From contig VOPT01000049.1 in the NCBI GenBank assembly GCA_009594865.1, positions 1-64,000 on the forward strand: a DNA stretch of 64,000 nt. Reading direction: 5' to 3'. The stretch comes from Nitrospira sp. GTDB lineage: Bacteria; Nitrospirota; Nitrospiria; Nitrospirales; Nitrospiraceae. The notes beneath the pieces are model-generated. The model saw only the letters and a list, made by a program, of their open reading frames with translations. It was not told where the DNA came from and ran no database searches. The position numbers were made by a program, and so were the translations under genes. Of the stretch, positions 9,125-18,572 are shown piece by piece; the stretch's first letter is position 1; each line of letters starts with the position of its first letter.

Positions 9125-9328
9125 GTGAGCAAGACCTGCGAGCATTGCCGTCAGCCGTTCGAGTGCGTCGGATACCAATGTTGGTGCGGGAAGATCGGCA
9201 TTACCGAAGCCCAGATGGACTGGATTGCGACGCGGTATCAGGATTGTCTGTGCCCCGCCTGCCTGCAACAGGTGGCAGACGGTCTGTTGGGGCCGGACGC
9301 ATCACGGGGTGACCATCATGATGGATGA
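9125..9328 (+). CDS. Small cysteine-rich protein (CWC-like) in the cob operon
   Basis: I chose the GTG at 9125 because GAGAGG sits just upstream; a TTG at 9113 is the alternative. The 67-residue product has CEHCRQPFECVGYQCWCGKI followed by CLCPACLQQ, eight cysteines in all, matching small Cys-rich CWC-type proteins expected to bind zinc or another metal. It is nested between cobO and bluB, overlapping bluB by 11 bases, so it is co-translated with the B12 genes. Its role is unknown; a metal-handling or accessory job is only a guess. Confidence 0.7.
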   Translation: MSKTCEHCRQPFECVGYQCWCGKIGITEAQMDWIATRYQDCLCPACLQQVADGLLGPDASRGDHHDG

Positions 9329-10013
9329 AGAGCGGGAGCAACGGCTGGCCCTCGAGGGGCGAGCACAATTTTCTTCCGTCGAGCGCGAGGCAGTCTACCG
9401 TGCCATCTTCGAGCGTCGGGATGTGCGTCGTAATTTCCTGCCGATGCCGATTGCTGACGAGGTGCTCGCGCGGTTGTTGAATGCCGCTCACCATGCCGGA
9501 TCGGTCGGGTTCATGCAGCCCTGGGATTTCGTCGTTGTTCGTGGGGCTGAGACGAAGCGTGCCGTCAAGCGGCTCTTTCAGCACACGAACGAGGCGGCGA
9601 GCCGGCGGTACAAGAAGCCCCGCGCGGAACTCTATCGAAGCCTCAAGCTTGAGGGCATCGAAGAATCGACGATCAATCTCTGTGTGACCTGCACCAGGCA
9701 GCGAGGAGGGCCCCATGTCCTCGGCCGCTCGACGGTTCGTGATACCGATTTGTACAGTACGTGCTGTGCCATTCAGAACCTGTGGTTGGCGGCACGAGCC
9801 GAAGGGATCGGGGTCGGATGGGTGAGTATCCTGAATCACGCCGCGTTGAAACGGGTACTCGGTATTCCGAAGCCGGTCAAGGTGTTGGCCTATCTCTGTC
9901 TCGGGTACGTGTCGGAGTTTGCGGTCCGGCCGGATCTTGAAACAGCTGGCTGGCGGGCCAGGCTTCCGGTGCGGGAACTGGTGCATTACGAGACATGGGG
10001 GAACAGGCTGTAG
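9318..10013 (+). CDS. bluB: 5,6-dimethylbenzimidazole synthase (BluB)
   Basis: BluB is a nitroreductase-fold flavoenzyme that uses oxygen to cleave FMNH2 into dimethylbenzimidazole, the lower ligand of B12. The product is about 231 residues from ATG-ATG at 9318/9321. Family features are the opening AIFERRDVRRNFLPMPI, GFMQPWDFVVV near residue 70 and GIGVGWVSILN near 170. Its place between cobO and cobT supports BluB over a generic nitroreductase. It implies that the host makes its own lower ligand under oxic conditions. Confidence 0.92.
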   Translation: MMDEEREQRLALEGRAQFSSVEREAVYRAIFERRDVRRNFLPMPIADEVLARLLNAAHHAGSVGFMQPWDFVVVRGAETKRAVKRLFQHTNEAASRRYKKPRAELYRSLKLEGIEESTINLCVTCTRQRGGPHVLGRSTVRDTDLYSTCCAIQNLWLAARAEGIGVGWVSILNHAALKRVLGIPKPVKVLAYLCLGYVSEFAVRPDLETAGWRARLPVRELVHYETWGNRL

Positions 10014-10033
10014 GGCAACGAAAGGAACCGGGC

Positions 10034-10630
10034 ATGCGAATCACAAAGGTGTATACACGAACCGGCGATGCGGGCCAAACGAGGCTTGCGGGGGGACAGC
10101 AGGTGTGGAAGGACTGCCTGCGAGTCGAAGCCTACGGCACCGTCGATGAGCTGAATGCCTCCGTGGGATTGGTGCGGGCGATGAATGCCGAAGGCGGAAA
10201 CACGTCTCCGGCCTCCGTGCAACTCGAGGCCGATCTGCGTTGGATTCAAAACAAGCTGTTCGATGTCGGGAGTTTGCTTGCCACCGCGCCGGGCCAGAGC
10301 TTTCCAAACATGCCGAAAGTGACTGAGGCTGACGTGACCGGGCTCGAGCAGATGATCGATCGCTGTCAGGAAGACCTGGCACCGCTCAAGGAATTTATTC
10401 TGCCTGGCGGCGGGAAAGTGTCGGCGACGCTGCATCAGGCTCGTACGATCTGCCGCAGGGCCGAGCGTGACTGCATCCGGTTAAGCCGTGAAGAAGACGT
10501 GTCCGCCGAGCTGAATAAGTATCTGAACCGGCTGAGCGATGCCTTGTTTGTCATGGCGCGATGGGTGGCCAAGACCCAAGGTGAGCCGGAGTTTTTGTGG
10601 CAACGTGAATCTGATGCCGCAACCAAGTAA
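10034..10630 (+). CDS. Cob(I)alamin adenosyltransferase, PduO/MMAB type
   Basis: This 198-residue protein belongs to the PduO-type adenosyltransferases, unrelated in fold to CobO. The N-terminal ATP-binding motif is TRTGDAGQTRLAGG near residue 7. The helical part has AYGTVDELNASVG near 33 and the signature RTICRRAERDCIRL near 138. It starts at the ATG at 10034 after AAAGGAACC. Its presence with CobO gives the operon two adenosyltransferases, perhaps for different corrinoid intermediates or for repair of inactivated cofactor. Confidence 0.93.
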   Translation: MRITKVYTRTGDAGQTRLAGGQQVWKDCLRVEAYGTVDELNASVGLVRAMNAEGGNTSPASVQLEADLRWIQNKLFDVGSLLATAPGQSFPNMPKVTEADVTGLEQMIDRCQEDLAPLKEFILPGGGKVSATLHQARTICRRAERDCIRLSREEDVSAELNKYLNRLSDALFVMARWVAKTQGEPEFLWQRESDAATK

Positions 10631-11171
10631 ACCGACGAAAAAGCCTCGGCGTTCAGGGTCCCGCCTCATCCTCGTGGTGGGGGGAGCCTCATCAGGGAAA
10701 AGCCAGGCGGCATTGGAGCAGGCGGGCAGCCGGGCCCCGAAGGCCTTCGTCGCGACAGGGCAGGGGCTGGATAAGGAAATGCAGGCGCGTATCGCGCGCC
10801 ACCGTGCGACGCGTTCCGCCGATTGGGTCACGGCTGAGGTGCCGCGTGATCTGGCGGGCTGGTTTCAATCGGCGGGTTCCGGCTATCGCACCGTCGTCGT
10901 GGATTGCCTGACGCTCTGGTTGAGCAATGTCTGCGGACGCCGCATGGCCGACATAGACATGCGAGCGCGGGTCGATGAACTCGTGCACGCGATTCGACGT
11001 AGTCGGACGCGGGTCGTGCTGGTGAGCAACGAATTGGGATTCGGCCTGGTGCCGACCAGTCGCGGGGCGCGTGCCTTCCGTGATGTCGCCGGGCGGGTCA
11101 ACCAGCAGATCGCCGCCTCGGCCGACGAGGTCTACTTTGTCATCAGCGGCCAGTCGCTCAAGATCAAATAG
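10614..11171 (+). CDS. cobU: Adenosylcobinamide kinase / guanylyltransferase (CobU/CobP)
   Basis: The bifunctional enzyme phosphorylates adenosylcobinamide and activates it as the GDP derivative for nucleotide-loop assembly. The 185-residue product has its P-loop as [13 protein letters not shown] near residue 22 (family usual GGARSGKS), then [12 protein letters not shown] near 88 and [12 protein letters not shown] near 128. It overlaps the preceding gene by 17 bases and has no strong ribosome site, consistent with translational coupling. Residue details such as the guanylylated His (IARHRATR) are present. Confidence 0.92.
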   Translation: MPQPSKPTKKPRRSGSRLILVVGGASSGKSQAALEQAGSRAPKAFVATGQGLDKEMQARIARHRATRSADWVTAEVPRDLAGWFQSAGSGYRTVVVDCLTLWLSNVCGRRMADIDMRARVDELVHAIRRSRTRVVLVSNELGFGLVPTSRGARAFRDVAGRVNQQIAASADEVYFVISGQSLKIK

Positions 11172-11185
11172 GAAAGGGAGATACG

Positions 11186-12238
11186 ATGACGCTCGATGAG
11201 GTGGTCGGCCGGATTCATCCCGTGGATCGTGACTGTGCGGCGAACGCTCAGGGGCGTCTCGATCGACTCACGAAGCCGCTGGGCAGTCTCGGGCGGCTGG
11301 AGGAACTGGCCGTCCATTACGCCGTGATTACGGGGGAAGTGAAGCCCAATGTGCCGCGCGGGGTTGTGTTCACGTTTGCGGCCGATCATGGCGTCGCGCG
11401 TGAAGGCGTGAGTGCCTATCCCAGTGAAGTCACGCCGCAGATGGTCTTGAATTTCCTCCGGGGCGGCGCCGGAGTGAATGTGCTGGCGCGCCATACGGGA
11501 GTCGACGTTCGAGTGGTGGACATCGGTGTGGCCTACGACTTCGGCTCAGTGTCGGGACTCATTCACAAGAAGATCATGCATGGGACCAACAATCTGTTGC
11601 GCGAACCGGCGATGACCCGCGCGCAGGCTGCACAGGCATTACAGGTGGGAATCGATCTGGCGACGGACGCTGCGCATGAGGGCATCGGTCTTCTCGGGAC
11701 AGGCGAGATGGGCATCGCGAATACCACTCCAAGCGCGGCGATTACGGCCATTATGACCGGTCGGCCGGTGGCGGAGGTGACGGGTCGTGGAACCGGCATC
11801 GACGAAGCCGGGCATGCCCGAAAGGTCGGGATCATTCAGCAGGCACTGGAGCGGCACCGCCCTGATCCAGCCGATGCGCTCGATGTGCTGGCTAAGGTGG
11901 GTGGGCTCGAAATCGCCGGGCTGGCCGGCCTCATGCTTGGCGCGGCGGCGGCCCGCGTGCCGGTCGTGTTGGATGGATTTATTGCCGGCGCCGCGGCATT
12001 GATTGCCGTGGGGCTGCAGCCCTTGTGTCGCGATTATTTAATCGCGTCGCACCGATCGGTGGAACGGGGCCATCAGGCGATTCTGGAATGGTTGGCGCTG
12101 AAACCGTTGCTCGATCTGGATCTGCGGTTGGGCGAAGGCACAGGGGCCTGTCTCGGGATGGGGCTCGTGCAGGCCTCAATCAAGATTCTCACCGAAATGG
12201 CGACGTTCGAGGAAGCCGGTGTGACGCAACGTGACTGA
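11186..12238 (+). CDS. cobT: Nicotinate-nucleotide:dimethylbenzimidazole phosphoribosyltransferase (CobT)
   Basis: CobT makes alpha-ribazole phosphate from dimethylbenzimidazole and nicotinate mononucleotide. The 350-residue length is standard. Landmarks are [15 protein letters not shown] near residue 29, [18 protein letters not shown] near 64, [17 protein letters not shown] near 167 and the C-terminal [14 protein letters not shown] carrying the catalytic Glu. A GGAAAGGGAG ribosome site precedes the ATG. The upstream BluB supplies its base. Confidence 0.96.
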   Translation: MTLDEVVGRIHPVDRDCAANAQGRLDRLTKPLGSLGRLEELAVHYAVITGEVKPNVPRGVVFTFAADHGVAREGVSAYPSEVTPQMVLNFLRGGAGVNVLARHTGVDVRVVDIGVAYDFGSVSGLIHKKIMHGTNNLLREPAMTRAQAAQALQVGIDLATDAAHEGIGLLGTGEMGIANTTPSAAITAIMTGRPVAEVTGRGTGIDEAGHARKVGIIQQALERHRPDPADALDVLAKVGGLEIAGLAGLMLGAAAARVPVVLDGFIAGAAALIAVGLQPLCRDYLIASHRSVERGHQAILEWLALKPLLDLDLRLGEGTGACLGMGLVQASIKILTEMATFEEAGVTQRD

Positions 12239-13004
12239 GATTGCCGCCATGACCAGACCGTTTGTGTTCGCCTGGCATTTCCTGACGGCGATCCCGATCA
12301 GTCGACGTCACCATGTGCCGACGGTTCATGAGTTGGCGGCCTCGATGGCCTGGTATTCCACCGTCGGACTCCTGATCGGTGGCCTGGTTGCGTTGGCCGA
12401 CGTGGGCTTGCGTGCGTGGGTGGCAGCCGAGGTCGGCAATGCGTTGCTGATCGTGCTCCTCGTGCTGGTGACGCGCGGGTTGCATCAGGATGGACTGGCG
12501 GACACGGTCGATGGAGTGGCCGGCGGACGGACCGTTGAAGATCGTTTGCGGATCATGCGAGACCCGCGAGTCGGTGCCTTCGGCGCGACGGCCCTGTTTC
12601 TCTCTCTATTGCTGCGCTATGCGGGATTACTGGCGCTGCCTTCACCGATGCGACTGCCCGTGTTGCTCTGTATGCCGGCGCTTGGTCGCTGGGCCATGGT
12701 CAGCCTCGCATGGGCTTCTCCTTCAGCGAGGCGCGATGGTGGATTGGCTGCGTCCTTTCTCGCGCACCTGTCTTGGCAACATGTCACCCTTTCGAGCCTT
12801 GTATTGGCCGTTGCCTTGACGATGGCCTTGGGCGGAAGCGTGGCGGTCGCGACCCTGGGCGTGGCGATTCTACTCTTGGTCTTCATCAGGCAACGCTGCC
12901 TGACGCTGCTTGGTGGCGTGACGGGAGATGTCCTTGGAGCCACGAATGAGGTCGTAGAGATTGTCTTCCTATTGTCGATTCCAACGTTGGTGATGGCCCG
13001 ATGA
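12231..13004 (+). CDS. cobS: Adenosylcobinamide-GDP ribazoletransferase (cobalamin synthase CobS)
   Basis: CobS is an integral membrane enzyme that joins adenosylcobinamide-GDP to alpha-ribazole (phosphate). The 257-residue product begins with [16 protein letters not shown] and has the family motif [21 protein letters not shown] near residue 80, then [12 protein letters not shown]. Several membrane helices follow. A GTG at 12231 overlaps the cobT stop; an ATG at 12249 is an equally good start and would shorten the protein by six residues. The 3' end overlaps cbiB by 4 bases. Confidence 0.94.
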   Translation: MTEIAAMTRPFVFAWHFLTAIPISRRHHVPTVHELAASMAWYSTVGLLIGGLVALADVGLRAWVAAEVGNALLIVLLVLVTRGLHQDGLADTVDGVAGGRTVEDRLRIMRDPRVGAFGATALFLSLLLRYAGLLALPSPMRLPVLLCMPALGRWAMVSLAWASPSARRDGGLAASFLAHLSWQHVTLSSLVLAVALTMALGGSVAVATLGVAILLLVFIRQRCLTLLGGVTGDVLGATNEVVEIVFLLSIPTLVMAR

Positions 13005-13957
13005 CCGGTGTGGAATTAGCGCTTGCTGCGGCGCTGGATGTCGCGGCGGGGGATCCACGTTGGTTACCCCATCCGGTCAGGGGCATGGGGGCCGTCATCG
13101 CCTGGGTGGATCATCGCATCCGGCAGTTCTTTCACAGTGATCAGGCGCTCCAATGTGCCGGAGCCTTCCTGGCGTTGGGTTTGCCGGCGGCCGTGTATGC
13201 CGCTGCCACCTGGGTGATTGCGCAGGCGACCGCGATCGAGCCTCTGCTCGGTCAAGTGGTCGGCATCGGATTGGCGTACACGACCCTGGCAGGGCGTGAT
13301 TTGTTTGATCATGTCCAGGCGGTGCTCCGTGCATTAGCCGCAGGCAACCTGACCGGTGCCCGTGAAGCCGTGGCGATGATCGTGGGCCGCGACAGTGCCG
13401 GGTTGAAGGAACAGGACATCGCCCGCGCGACGGTGGAAACCATCGCCGAAAGCACGTCCGATGGCATCATTGCGCCGCTGGTGTATCTCTCTCTGGGTGG
13501 GGCACCGCTCGCGCTGGCGTATAAGGCGGTCAACACGCTGGACTCGATGATCGGTCATCGCGACGAACGTTACGAACACGTTGGCTGGGCATCCGCCAGG
13601 CTGGATGATCTGATGAACTGGGTGCCGGCACGATTGGCCGGCGGCTTCATTGCACTGGCGGCCGGCTTGTCCACCGGCCAATGGCATCGCATCCACGAGA
13701 GTTGGTACATGCTCCACCGGGACGGAGACAAACATGCGAGCCCAAACAGCGGGCGGCCGGAAGCGGCCATGGCCGGCGCCTTGGGCGTGCAACTCGGCGG
13801 AACCAATTATTATGACGGCGTGCCGCACGAGGCTCCGCTCATCGGTGGCGGCACCACCGAGATCATTCCGGAGCATATCGACCAGGCGTCCCGGATTATG
13901 ATCGTCACCTATGGCCTAGGTTTGTTCTTCGCGTTGCTGTCGCTATGGGTCTCATGA
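13001..13957 (+). CDS. cbiB: Adenosylcobinamide-phosphate synthase (CbiB/CobD)
   Basis: CbiB attaches the aminopropanol(-phosphate) linker to adenosylcobyric acid at the inner membrane. The 318-residue protein has the standard start (ALDVAAGDPRWLPHPVRGMG), the conserved core MIVGRDSAGLKEQDIARATVE near residue 130, then ETIAESTSDGIIAPLVY and NTLDSMIGHRDERYEHVGWASARLDD. Several hydrophobic helices are seen. It overlaps both neighbours (cobS by 4 bases, cobC by 13), again suggesting one transcript. Confidence 0.94.
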   Translation: MTGVELALAAALDVAAGDPRWLPHPVRGMGAVIAWVDHRIRQFFHSDQALQCAGAFLALGLPAAVYAAATWVIAQATAIEPLLGQVVGIGLAYTTLAGRDLFDHVQAVLRALAAGNLTGAREAVAMIVGRDSAGLKEQDIARATVETIAESTSDGIIAPLVYLSLGGAPLALAYKAVNTLDSMIGHRDERYEHVGWASARLDDLMNWVPARLAGGFIALAAGLSTGQWHRIHESWYMLHRDGDKHASPNSGRPEAAMAGALGVQLGGTNYYDGVPHEAPLIGGGTTEIIPEHIDQASRIMIVTYGLGLFFALLSLWVS

Positions 13958-15063
13958 GGGGCGCGACTCATGGCGGCGATGTGTACGCGGCAGCTCGTGA
14001 ATCAGGCCGGGATGTCCGGGACCTGCTGGATTTCAGCGCCAGCATCAATCCCTTGGGCCCATCGCCTGCGGCACGGCGAACGATCGCCCGCGCGAATGAA
14101 TTGCTGTGCCATTACCCGGATCCGGCCTGTTGGGAGTTGCGGCAGGCGCTGGCGACGTTTTGGCACCGTTCACCCGAAGAGTTTCTGATCGGTAACGGGT
14201 CGACAGAATTGATCCATCTGCTTCCCGAGGCACTGCGGATCAGGCATCTCCTGGTCATGGGCCCTACCTTTTCCGAATATGCGTCAGCCATGGCTCGCGT
14301 CGGCGGACAGACGAGCAGCGTGATGGCCGCGAGGGCAGACGGGTATCGGCCACCGCTTGAGCAGGTTCTGGAGGATCTGGCCAAGTTCCGCAACAAAAGA
14401 AACAACACGAACCCCGTTGATGCGGTGATGTTGTGCAATCCCAATAGTCCCACCGGCCAGGCCTGCGATGCCGCCATGGTCAGGAAATTGGCCCGCCAGG
14501 TGGCTCGCCTTGGTCAATGGTGCCTCGTGGACGAAACCTTTGCCGAATATTGCGAACAGGCGTCAATCGTACCGGAGGAGCTGCCCGCGCGTACCCTCGT
14601 GTTACGGAGCTTCACGAAGTTTTACGGTTTGCCGGGTCTGCGCGTCGGCTACGTAGTCGCGAATCCAAGGATCATCACCCGGATCAAATCGCAGCAGCCC
14701 CCCTGGTCGGTGAATATGCTGGCGCAGCGAGCCGCTCAAGCGGCATTGCAGGACAGCCGGCACAGCCGGCGCAGCCTTCGCTTCATGGAACAGGAGCGGG
14801 CGAGATTGGTGAACGGATTAGAGCGGTTACCCGGCTGTTCGCTATTCCCCTCGGCGGCCAATTTTTTGCTGATGGAATTACCCGCAAGACTGAAGGCGAC
14901 GCGCGTGGTATCGGTGCTTCGGCGGCAAGGGTTGCTGATCCGGGATTGTTCGCAGGTGCCGGGGCTGAACGATCGTTCGATTCGCCTGGCGGTTCGCTCG
15001 CGCGCCGACAATGATCGCCTCGTCCGGTCCCTGTCGGAAATCCTCGGGAAGAGTGGCGCATGA
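13945..15063 (+). CDS. cobC: Threonine-phosphate decarboxylase-like aminotransferase (CobC/CobD)
   Basis: The 372-residue fold-type I PLP enzyme is of the kind that makes aminopropanol phosphate from threonine phosphate. It opens with HGGDVYAAARES and FSASINPLGPSP, the usual CobC/CobD signature separating it from histidinol-phosphate aminotransferase. The Schiff-base Lys lies in SFTKFYGLPGLRVGY near residue 222. Its position directly after cbiB, whose substrate it would make, supports the call. Symbols differ between the aerobic and anaerobic nomenclatures. Confidence 0.9.
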   Translation: MGLMRGATHGGDVYAAARESGRDVRDLLDFSASINPLGPSPAARRTIARANELLCHYPDPACWELRQALATFWHRSPEEFLIGNGSTELIHLLPEALRIRHLLVMGPTFSEYASAMARVGGQTSSVMAARADGYRPPLEQVLEDLAKFRNKRNNTNPVDAVMLCNPNSPTGQACDAAMVRKLARQVARLGQWCLVDETFAEYCEQASIVPEELPARTLVLRSFTKFYGLPGLRVGYVVANPRIITRIKSQQPPWSVNMLAQRAAQAALQDSRHSRRSLRFMEQERARLVNGLERLPGCSLFPSAANFLLMELPARLKATRVVSVLRRQGLLIRDCSQVPGLNDRSIRLAVRSRADNDRLVRSLSEILGKSGA

Positions 15064-15791
15064 CCGGAGTTCCTGCAGAGCGCGTCTCCACCCGGCATTG
15101 GGTGGTCTGCGACACGCTCATCGTGGACCTTGGCGCACGCATGCGCGTCTTGTCCTCGGCTCCCCGAGGGGGAGGGCTTCGCACGACGCGATATATCCTG
15201 AATCATCAGGTGCCGTCACATCCCCCGGGGGCAGACTCGGGTGGAGACTGGACACATCCCTCCCATTATCTCAGACGGCTTGCGGAGACGCATGGCGTGG
15301 ACTCGGACTGTGTCGGACTCATGACAGCGGTTCCCATGACGCAGTTCGTGACGCATCGGGAGGAACAAGACGGACTGTGGGTGGAGGGGTTTGCCACCGT
15401 GGGCGTGACGAATGCCGTGCGGGCGGGGGAACCGGTGCATCGAGTGCCGGGCGAACGCAGCAGTGCGTCAGCAGGAACGATTAACCTGATCCTGGTGACG
15501 AACGGATGTCTGGCAGTGCCGGCCATGGTCGGCGCAGTCCAGGTGGCGACGGAAAGCAAAACCGGCCTGTTGCGCGATCACGCCGTTCCCAGCTGGACCG
15601 GTCTTGCCGGTGCGACCGGGACGGGAACGGATGCGGTGGTGGTCGCCTCTGCCCTGAGAGGAAACGGTCCCTGGCATCCCTATGCGGGGACCCATACGGA
15701 AATCGGGTCGATGATCGGGCGGGTCGTGGCTGAGTGCCTCCTCCAAGGTTTGGCCCTGGCCGCGCGATGGGCCGAGAGGCATCGGCCCTAA
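15060..15791 (+). CDS. cbiZ: Adenosylcobinamide amidohydrolase (CbiZ), corrinoid remodelling
   Basis: CbiZ removes the aminopropanol side chain of adenosylcobinamide, or of pseudocobalamin-type cofactors, to give adenosylcobyric acid so that a new nucleotide loop can be built. The 243-residue protein has the family pattern TVGVTNAVRAGEP near residue 121, GTINLILVTNGCL near 140 and GLAGATGTGTDAVVVASA near 180, ending with an EIGSMIGR motif. Its location between cobC and cobQ fits salvage of imported foreign corrinoids. It overlaps cobC by 4 bases. Confidence 0.88.
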   Translation: MTGVPAERVSTRHWVVCDTLIVDLGARMRVLSSAPRGGGLRTTRYILNHQVPSHPPGADSGGDWTHPSHYLRRLAETHGVDSDCVGLMTAVPMTQFVTHREEQDGLWVEGFATVGVTNAVRAGEPVHRVPGERSSASAGTINLILVTNGCLAVPAMVGAVQVATESKTGLLRDHAVPSWTGLAGATGTGTDAVVVASALRGNGPWHPYAGTHTEIGSMIGRVVAECLLQGLALAARWAERHRP

Positions 15792-15807
15792 ACGCCGAGC
15801 ATGTCAC

Positions 15808-17364
15808 ATGCCCCATCCTTCTCGCGCCAAAGCCATCGCGATTCTCGGAACCGGTTCCGATGTGGGGAAAAGCCTGGTGACGGCAGGCCTCTGTCGCCTG
15901 CTGCATCGGGCCGGGATCCGTGTGGCCCCCTTCAAGGCGCAGAACATGTCGCTCAATTCGTTCGTCACACCGGGGGGCGGCGAGATCGGGCGCGCGCAGG
16001 CCATGCAAGCCGAGGCCTGCGGCATTCTTCCCCATGTGGACATGAATCCCATCCTGCTCAAGCCGGAATCACATGCCAGGTCGCAAGTGGTGGTGCAGGG
16101 AAAAGTCTTTGCGACATTGGATGCGCGGTCGTATTTCACGCGGGGGCGAGACTCGCGCTTGTTACGCGCGGTGCAGGAGAGTTATGAACGGCTGGCCGCT
16201 CAGTATGAGGTAATCGTCATCGAGGGGGCCGGCAGCGCGGCCGAGGTAAATTTGCGCGATCGTGATCTCGTCAACTGGACCACAGTGGATCTGGCGGATG
16301 CCCGAGTGGTGCTGGTGGGTGACATCGACCGCGGAGGCGTCTTCGCTCAAATTGTCGGGACCCTCGATCTGATCACGCCGGAAGAACGAGCCCGTGTCTG
16401 CGGGATCGTGATCAACAAATTTCGCGGGGACAGGTCGCTGTTCGACGATGGCGTCCGGTTTCTCACAGAACGCACCGGAATACCCGTTCTCGGAGTCTTG
16501 CCGTATCTTCGAGATCTCGCTCTGGACCAGGAAGACAGCCTCGACGTCAACGCTCGGACGCTGCTCCCTTTCACGGCGGATCGGGTCAACATTGCCGTGT
16601 TGCTCGTCCCGCACATGAGCAACTTCACCGATTTTAACGCCCTCGCCGAAGAGGCGGATGTGTCGTTGCGGTATGTCGCAACTTGCGAAGAAGCAGCCGG
16701 CGCGGATGCGATGATCCTTCCCGGTTCAAAGACGACGCTGCCGGACCTTGCCTATCTGCGCGAGAAGGGATTCGACCGCCTGTTGCTGGACCACGTGCAG
16801 CGGGGAGGGGAATTGGTGGGCATTTGCGGCGGCTACCAGATGTTGGGCCGATGGATCGCTGATCCCGACGGGGTCGAGACCGGCGGTCAGGATGCCGGAT
16901 TAGGATTGTTGCCCGTCACCACCCTGTTGGCGCGTGACAAAATTACGGAACAGATCGAGGCGCAGGCCCTGCATATTCAGGGCGCGACTTCATTGCCTGT
17001 GCGGGGATACCTCATTCACATGGGGAGAACGGACCGTGCCGGACTCCGGCCCTGCTTTCAACTGCTGCGAAGGCAGGGCGGGATTGAAACCGACGGCAAA
17101 GAAAGCCCTCGCGAGGAGGCATGTCTGGATGGTGCGATGCGGCCTGACGGGTTGGTGTGGGGGACCTATGTACATGGTCTGTTCGATCAGCCGTCTTTTC
17201 GTCGTGCCTGGCTGAACCGGCTGCGTAGCCGCAAGGGGTTATCGGCGGTTCCGCTCGAGACCTCTGAGCGCGTGAATCAGATGCGTCTGAAGGCGATGGA
17301 CCGCTGGGCTGATCACGTCGATCAGCACATAGACCTCGCTCCCGTGCTGGCATGGCTCCGGTAG
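15808..17364 (+). CDS. cobQ: Cobyric acid synthase (CobQ/CbiP)
   Basis: This glutamine-dependent enzyme amidates the b, d, e and g side chains of adenosylcobyrinic acid a,c-diamide. At 518 residues it is near the usual length. The N-terminal ATP-binding motif is GTGSDVGKSLVTAGL near residue 13, then FKAQNMSLNSFVTPGG near 42. The C-terminal amidotransferase domain has its nucleophile in GICGGYQMLG near residue 336 and a late His in TYVHGLFDQP. It is the last recognisable gene of the operon. Confidence 0.95.
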   Translation: MPHPSRAKAIAILGTGSDVGKSLVTAGLCRLLHRAGIRVAPFKAQNMSLNSFVTPGGGEIGRAQAMQAEACGILPHVDMNPILLKPESHARSQVVVQGKVFATLDARSYFTRGRDSRLLRAVQESYERLAAQYEVIVIEGAGSAAEVNLRDRDLVNWTTVDLADARVVLVGDIDRGGVFAQIVGTLDLITPEERARVCGIVINKFRGDRSLFDDGVRFLTERTGIPVLGVLPYLRDLALDQEDSLDVNARTLLPFTADRVNIAVLLVPHMSNFTDFNALAEEADVSLRYVATCEEAAGADAMILPGSKTTLPDLAYLREKGFDRLLLDHVQRGGELVGICGGYQMLGRWIADPDGVETGGQDAGLGLLPVTTLLARDKITEQIEAQALHIQGATSLPVRGYLIHMGRTDRAGLRPCFQLLRRQGGIETDGKESPREEACLDGAMRPDGLVWGTYVHGLFDQPSFRRAWLNRLRSRKGLSAVPLETSERVNQMRLKAMDRWADHVDQHIDLAPVLAWLR

Positions 17365-17772
17365 CGTGATCGGGTTTCATCTGCAACGCACCGCTGCCGG
17401 CATCTCTCCATGAACTTTGACACTCCCACCGTCAAGCGACCAAACTTTGGCGCTTCCATCAAAATCCTGAACAATCGAGAACCCTCCTCAGACTCACTGA
17501 CCATAGTGGGTATAGTTGATCGTCCACATCTAATCATCCGCAAAATCGCCGACTTCATTTCGTTCGCCTCCCTTCGCGTCAGAAATTCTAAGTAATTGTT
17601 TTGTTTGGCACCGAACGTGCACGAGGCAGGCCGGGGCTGCAGGGGCTGACGACATTGTCAGGAGGCCAAAAATTGTCATTCGCTAATTTTGCGCTATCTT
17701 TGACAGAGGTTTAGCGCAGTTCGTGCGATGAATTCCTCACGAGCGACATCGAGAGCGGCAGGAGGAGGAGGC
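17365..17772. other. Intergenic region between cobQ and the chemosensory cluster
   Basis: The 408 bases hold no convincing gene. They are more AT-rich than their surroundings in the middle (about 17450-17610). A small open frame at 17410-17595 has no homology that I recognise and no good ribosome site. The right end carries a purine-rich ribosome site at 17761-17771 for the next gene. The change of theme from B12 to signalling suggests that promoter and terminator elements lie here, but none is clear by eye. Confidence 0.6.
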
Positions 17773-18507
17773 ATGGCAAATCATTTTCTCAGCAGAATCG
17801 TAATGACGGTCGTGACGGCGGCTTGTGTGGGCGTGCCCGTTGCCGCGTCGGCGAATACCGAGGTGGAAACGGCTGAATTGCTGATCAAATTGTTGCAAGT
17901 CGGACGCGGAGTGCTGTCGGAGAACCAGGCGACGATCAATGACGCCAGTAAGGGCGACAAGGGGATTACCGGGGACTACATCGCTAACCAGGTTATCGAC
18001 CGGTTCCGCAAGGCGACGAAGATCGACCTGAGTCGTCCGGCCACTGTGCCGCAGGCGCCGTTGTTCCTCGCCATGGTCGAATCGGAAAAAGAAGTCATCG
18101 ATGAGGCCCAGCCCGTGATCAACAAGCAGGGCGTCGGCTTCAAAGGTATTATCCCCGCCGTGTTTGCACGCAAATCTGGCGAGCGGTTCTACCGGAAAAC
18201 CGGGATTCGCATGAAGCTGACGAGCATCGATTATCGTTTTCCCGGCAACCGCCCGGATGATTTCGAATCCGAAGTGTTGCGGATTTTTTCCGACTCGCGC
18301 CACCCCAAGGGGCAGCCGTACAGCAAGGCCACCATGTTGGATGGAAGACCGGTGCTGCGCATGATGGATCCGGAATATGCCGCGACGACATGCCTCAGTT
18401 GCCATGGGAATCCGAAAGGCGAGCGCGATGTCACGGGCGCCAAGAAAGAAGGCTGGCATGAGGGCGACTTGGCCGGTGCCATCAGCATTGTCATTCCCAT
18501 GAAGTAG
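17773..18507 (+). CDS. Periplasmic haem-binding DUF3365 (Tll0287-like) protein
   Basis: I place the start at the ATG at 17773, just after an extended Shine-Dalgarno GGAGGAGGAGG, giving 244 residues. An upstream in-frame ATG at 17728 lacks such a site. Residues 1-27 form a signal peptide (core VMTVVTAACVGVPVAASA). The rest matches the DUF3365 sensor fold, and CLSCHGNPKG near the C-terminus is a CxxCH haem c site. Family members act as haem-based redox or gas sensors or are fused to histidine kinases and cyclases. Here it stands alone at the head of a chemosensory cluster, so I infer that it may feed a redox signal to the receptor. That link is not proven. Confidence 0.85.
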   Translation: MANHFLSRIVMTVVTAACVGVPVAASANTEVETAELLIKLLQVGRGVLSENQATINDASKGDKGITGDYIANQVIDRFRKATKIDLSRPATVPQAPLFLAMVESEKEVIDEAQPVINKQGVGFKGIIPAVFARKSGERFYRKTGIRMKLTSIDYRFPGNRPDDFESEVLRIFSDSRHPKGQPYSKATMLDGRPVLRMMDPEYAATTCLSCHGNPKGERDVTGAKKEGWHEGDLAGAISIVIPMK

Positions 18508-18572
18508 CACGACGGCCGGGTCGAGATATGGCTGTCGCACACATTTAGCCGGTTTCAAGGGGGGATGGATTC

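Noticed and set aside
17410..17595. A 61-codon open frame in the gap before the chemosensory cluster
   Set aside because: There is no ribosome site, no similarity that I recognise and no partner gene, so it is left as intergenic.
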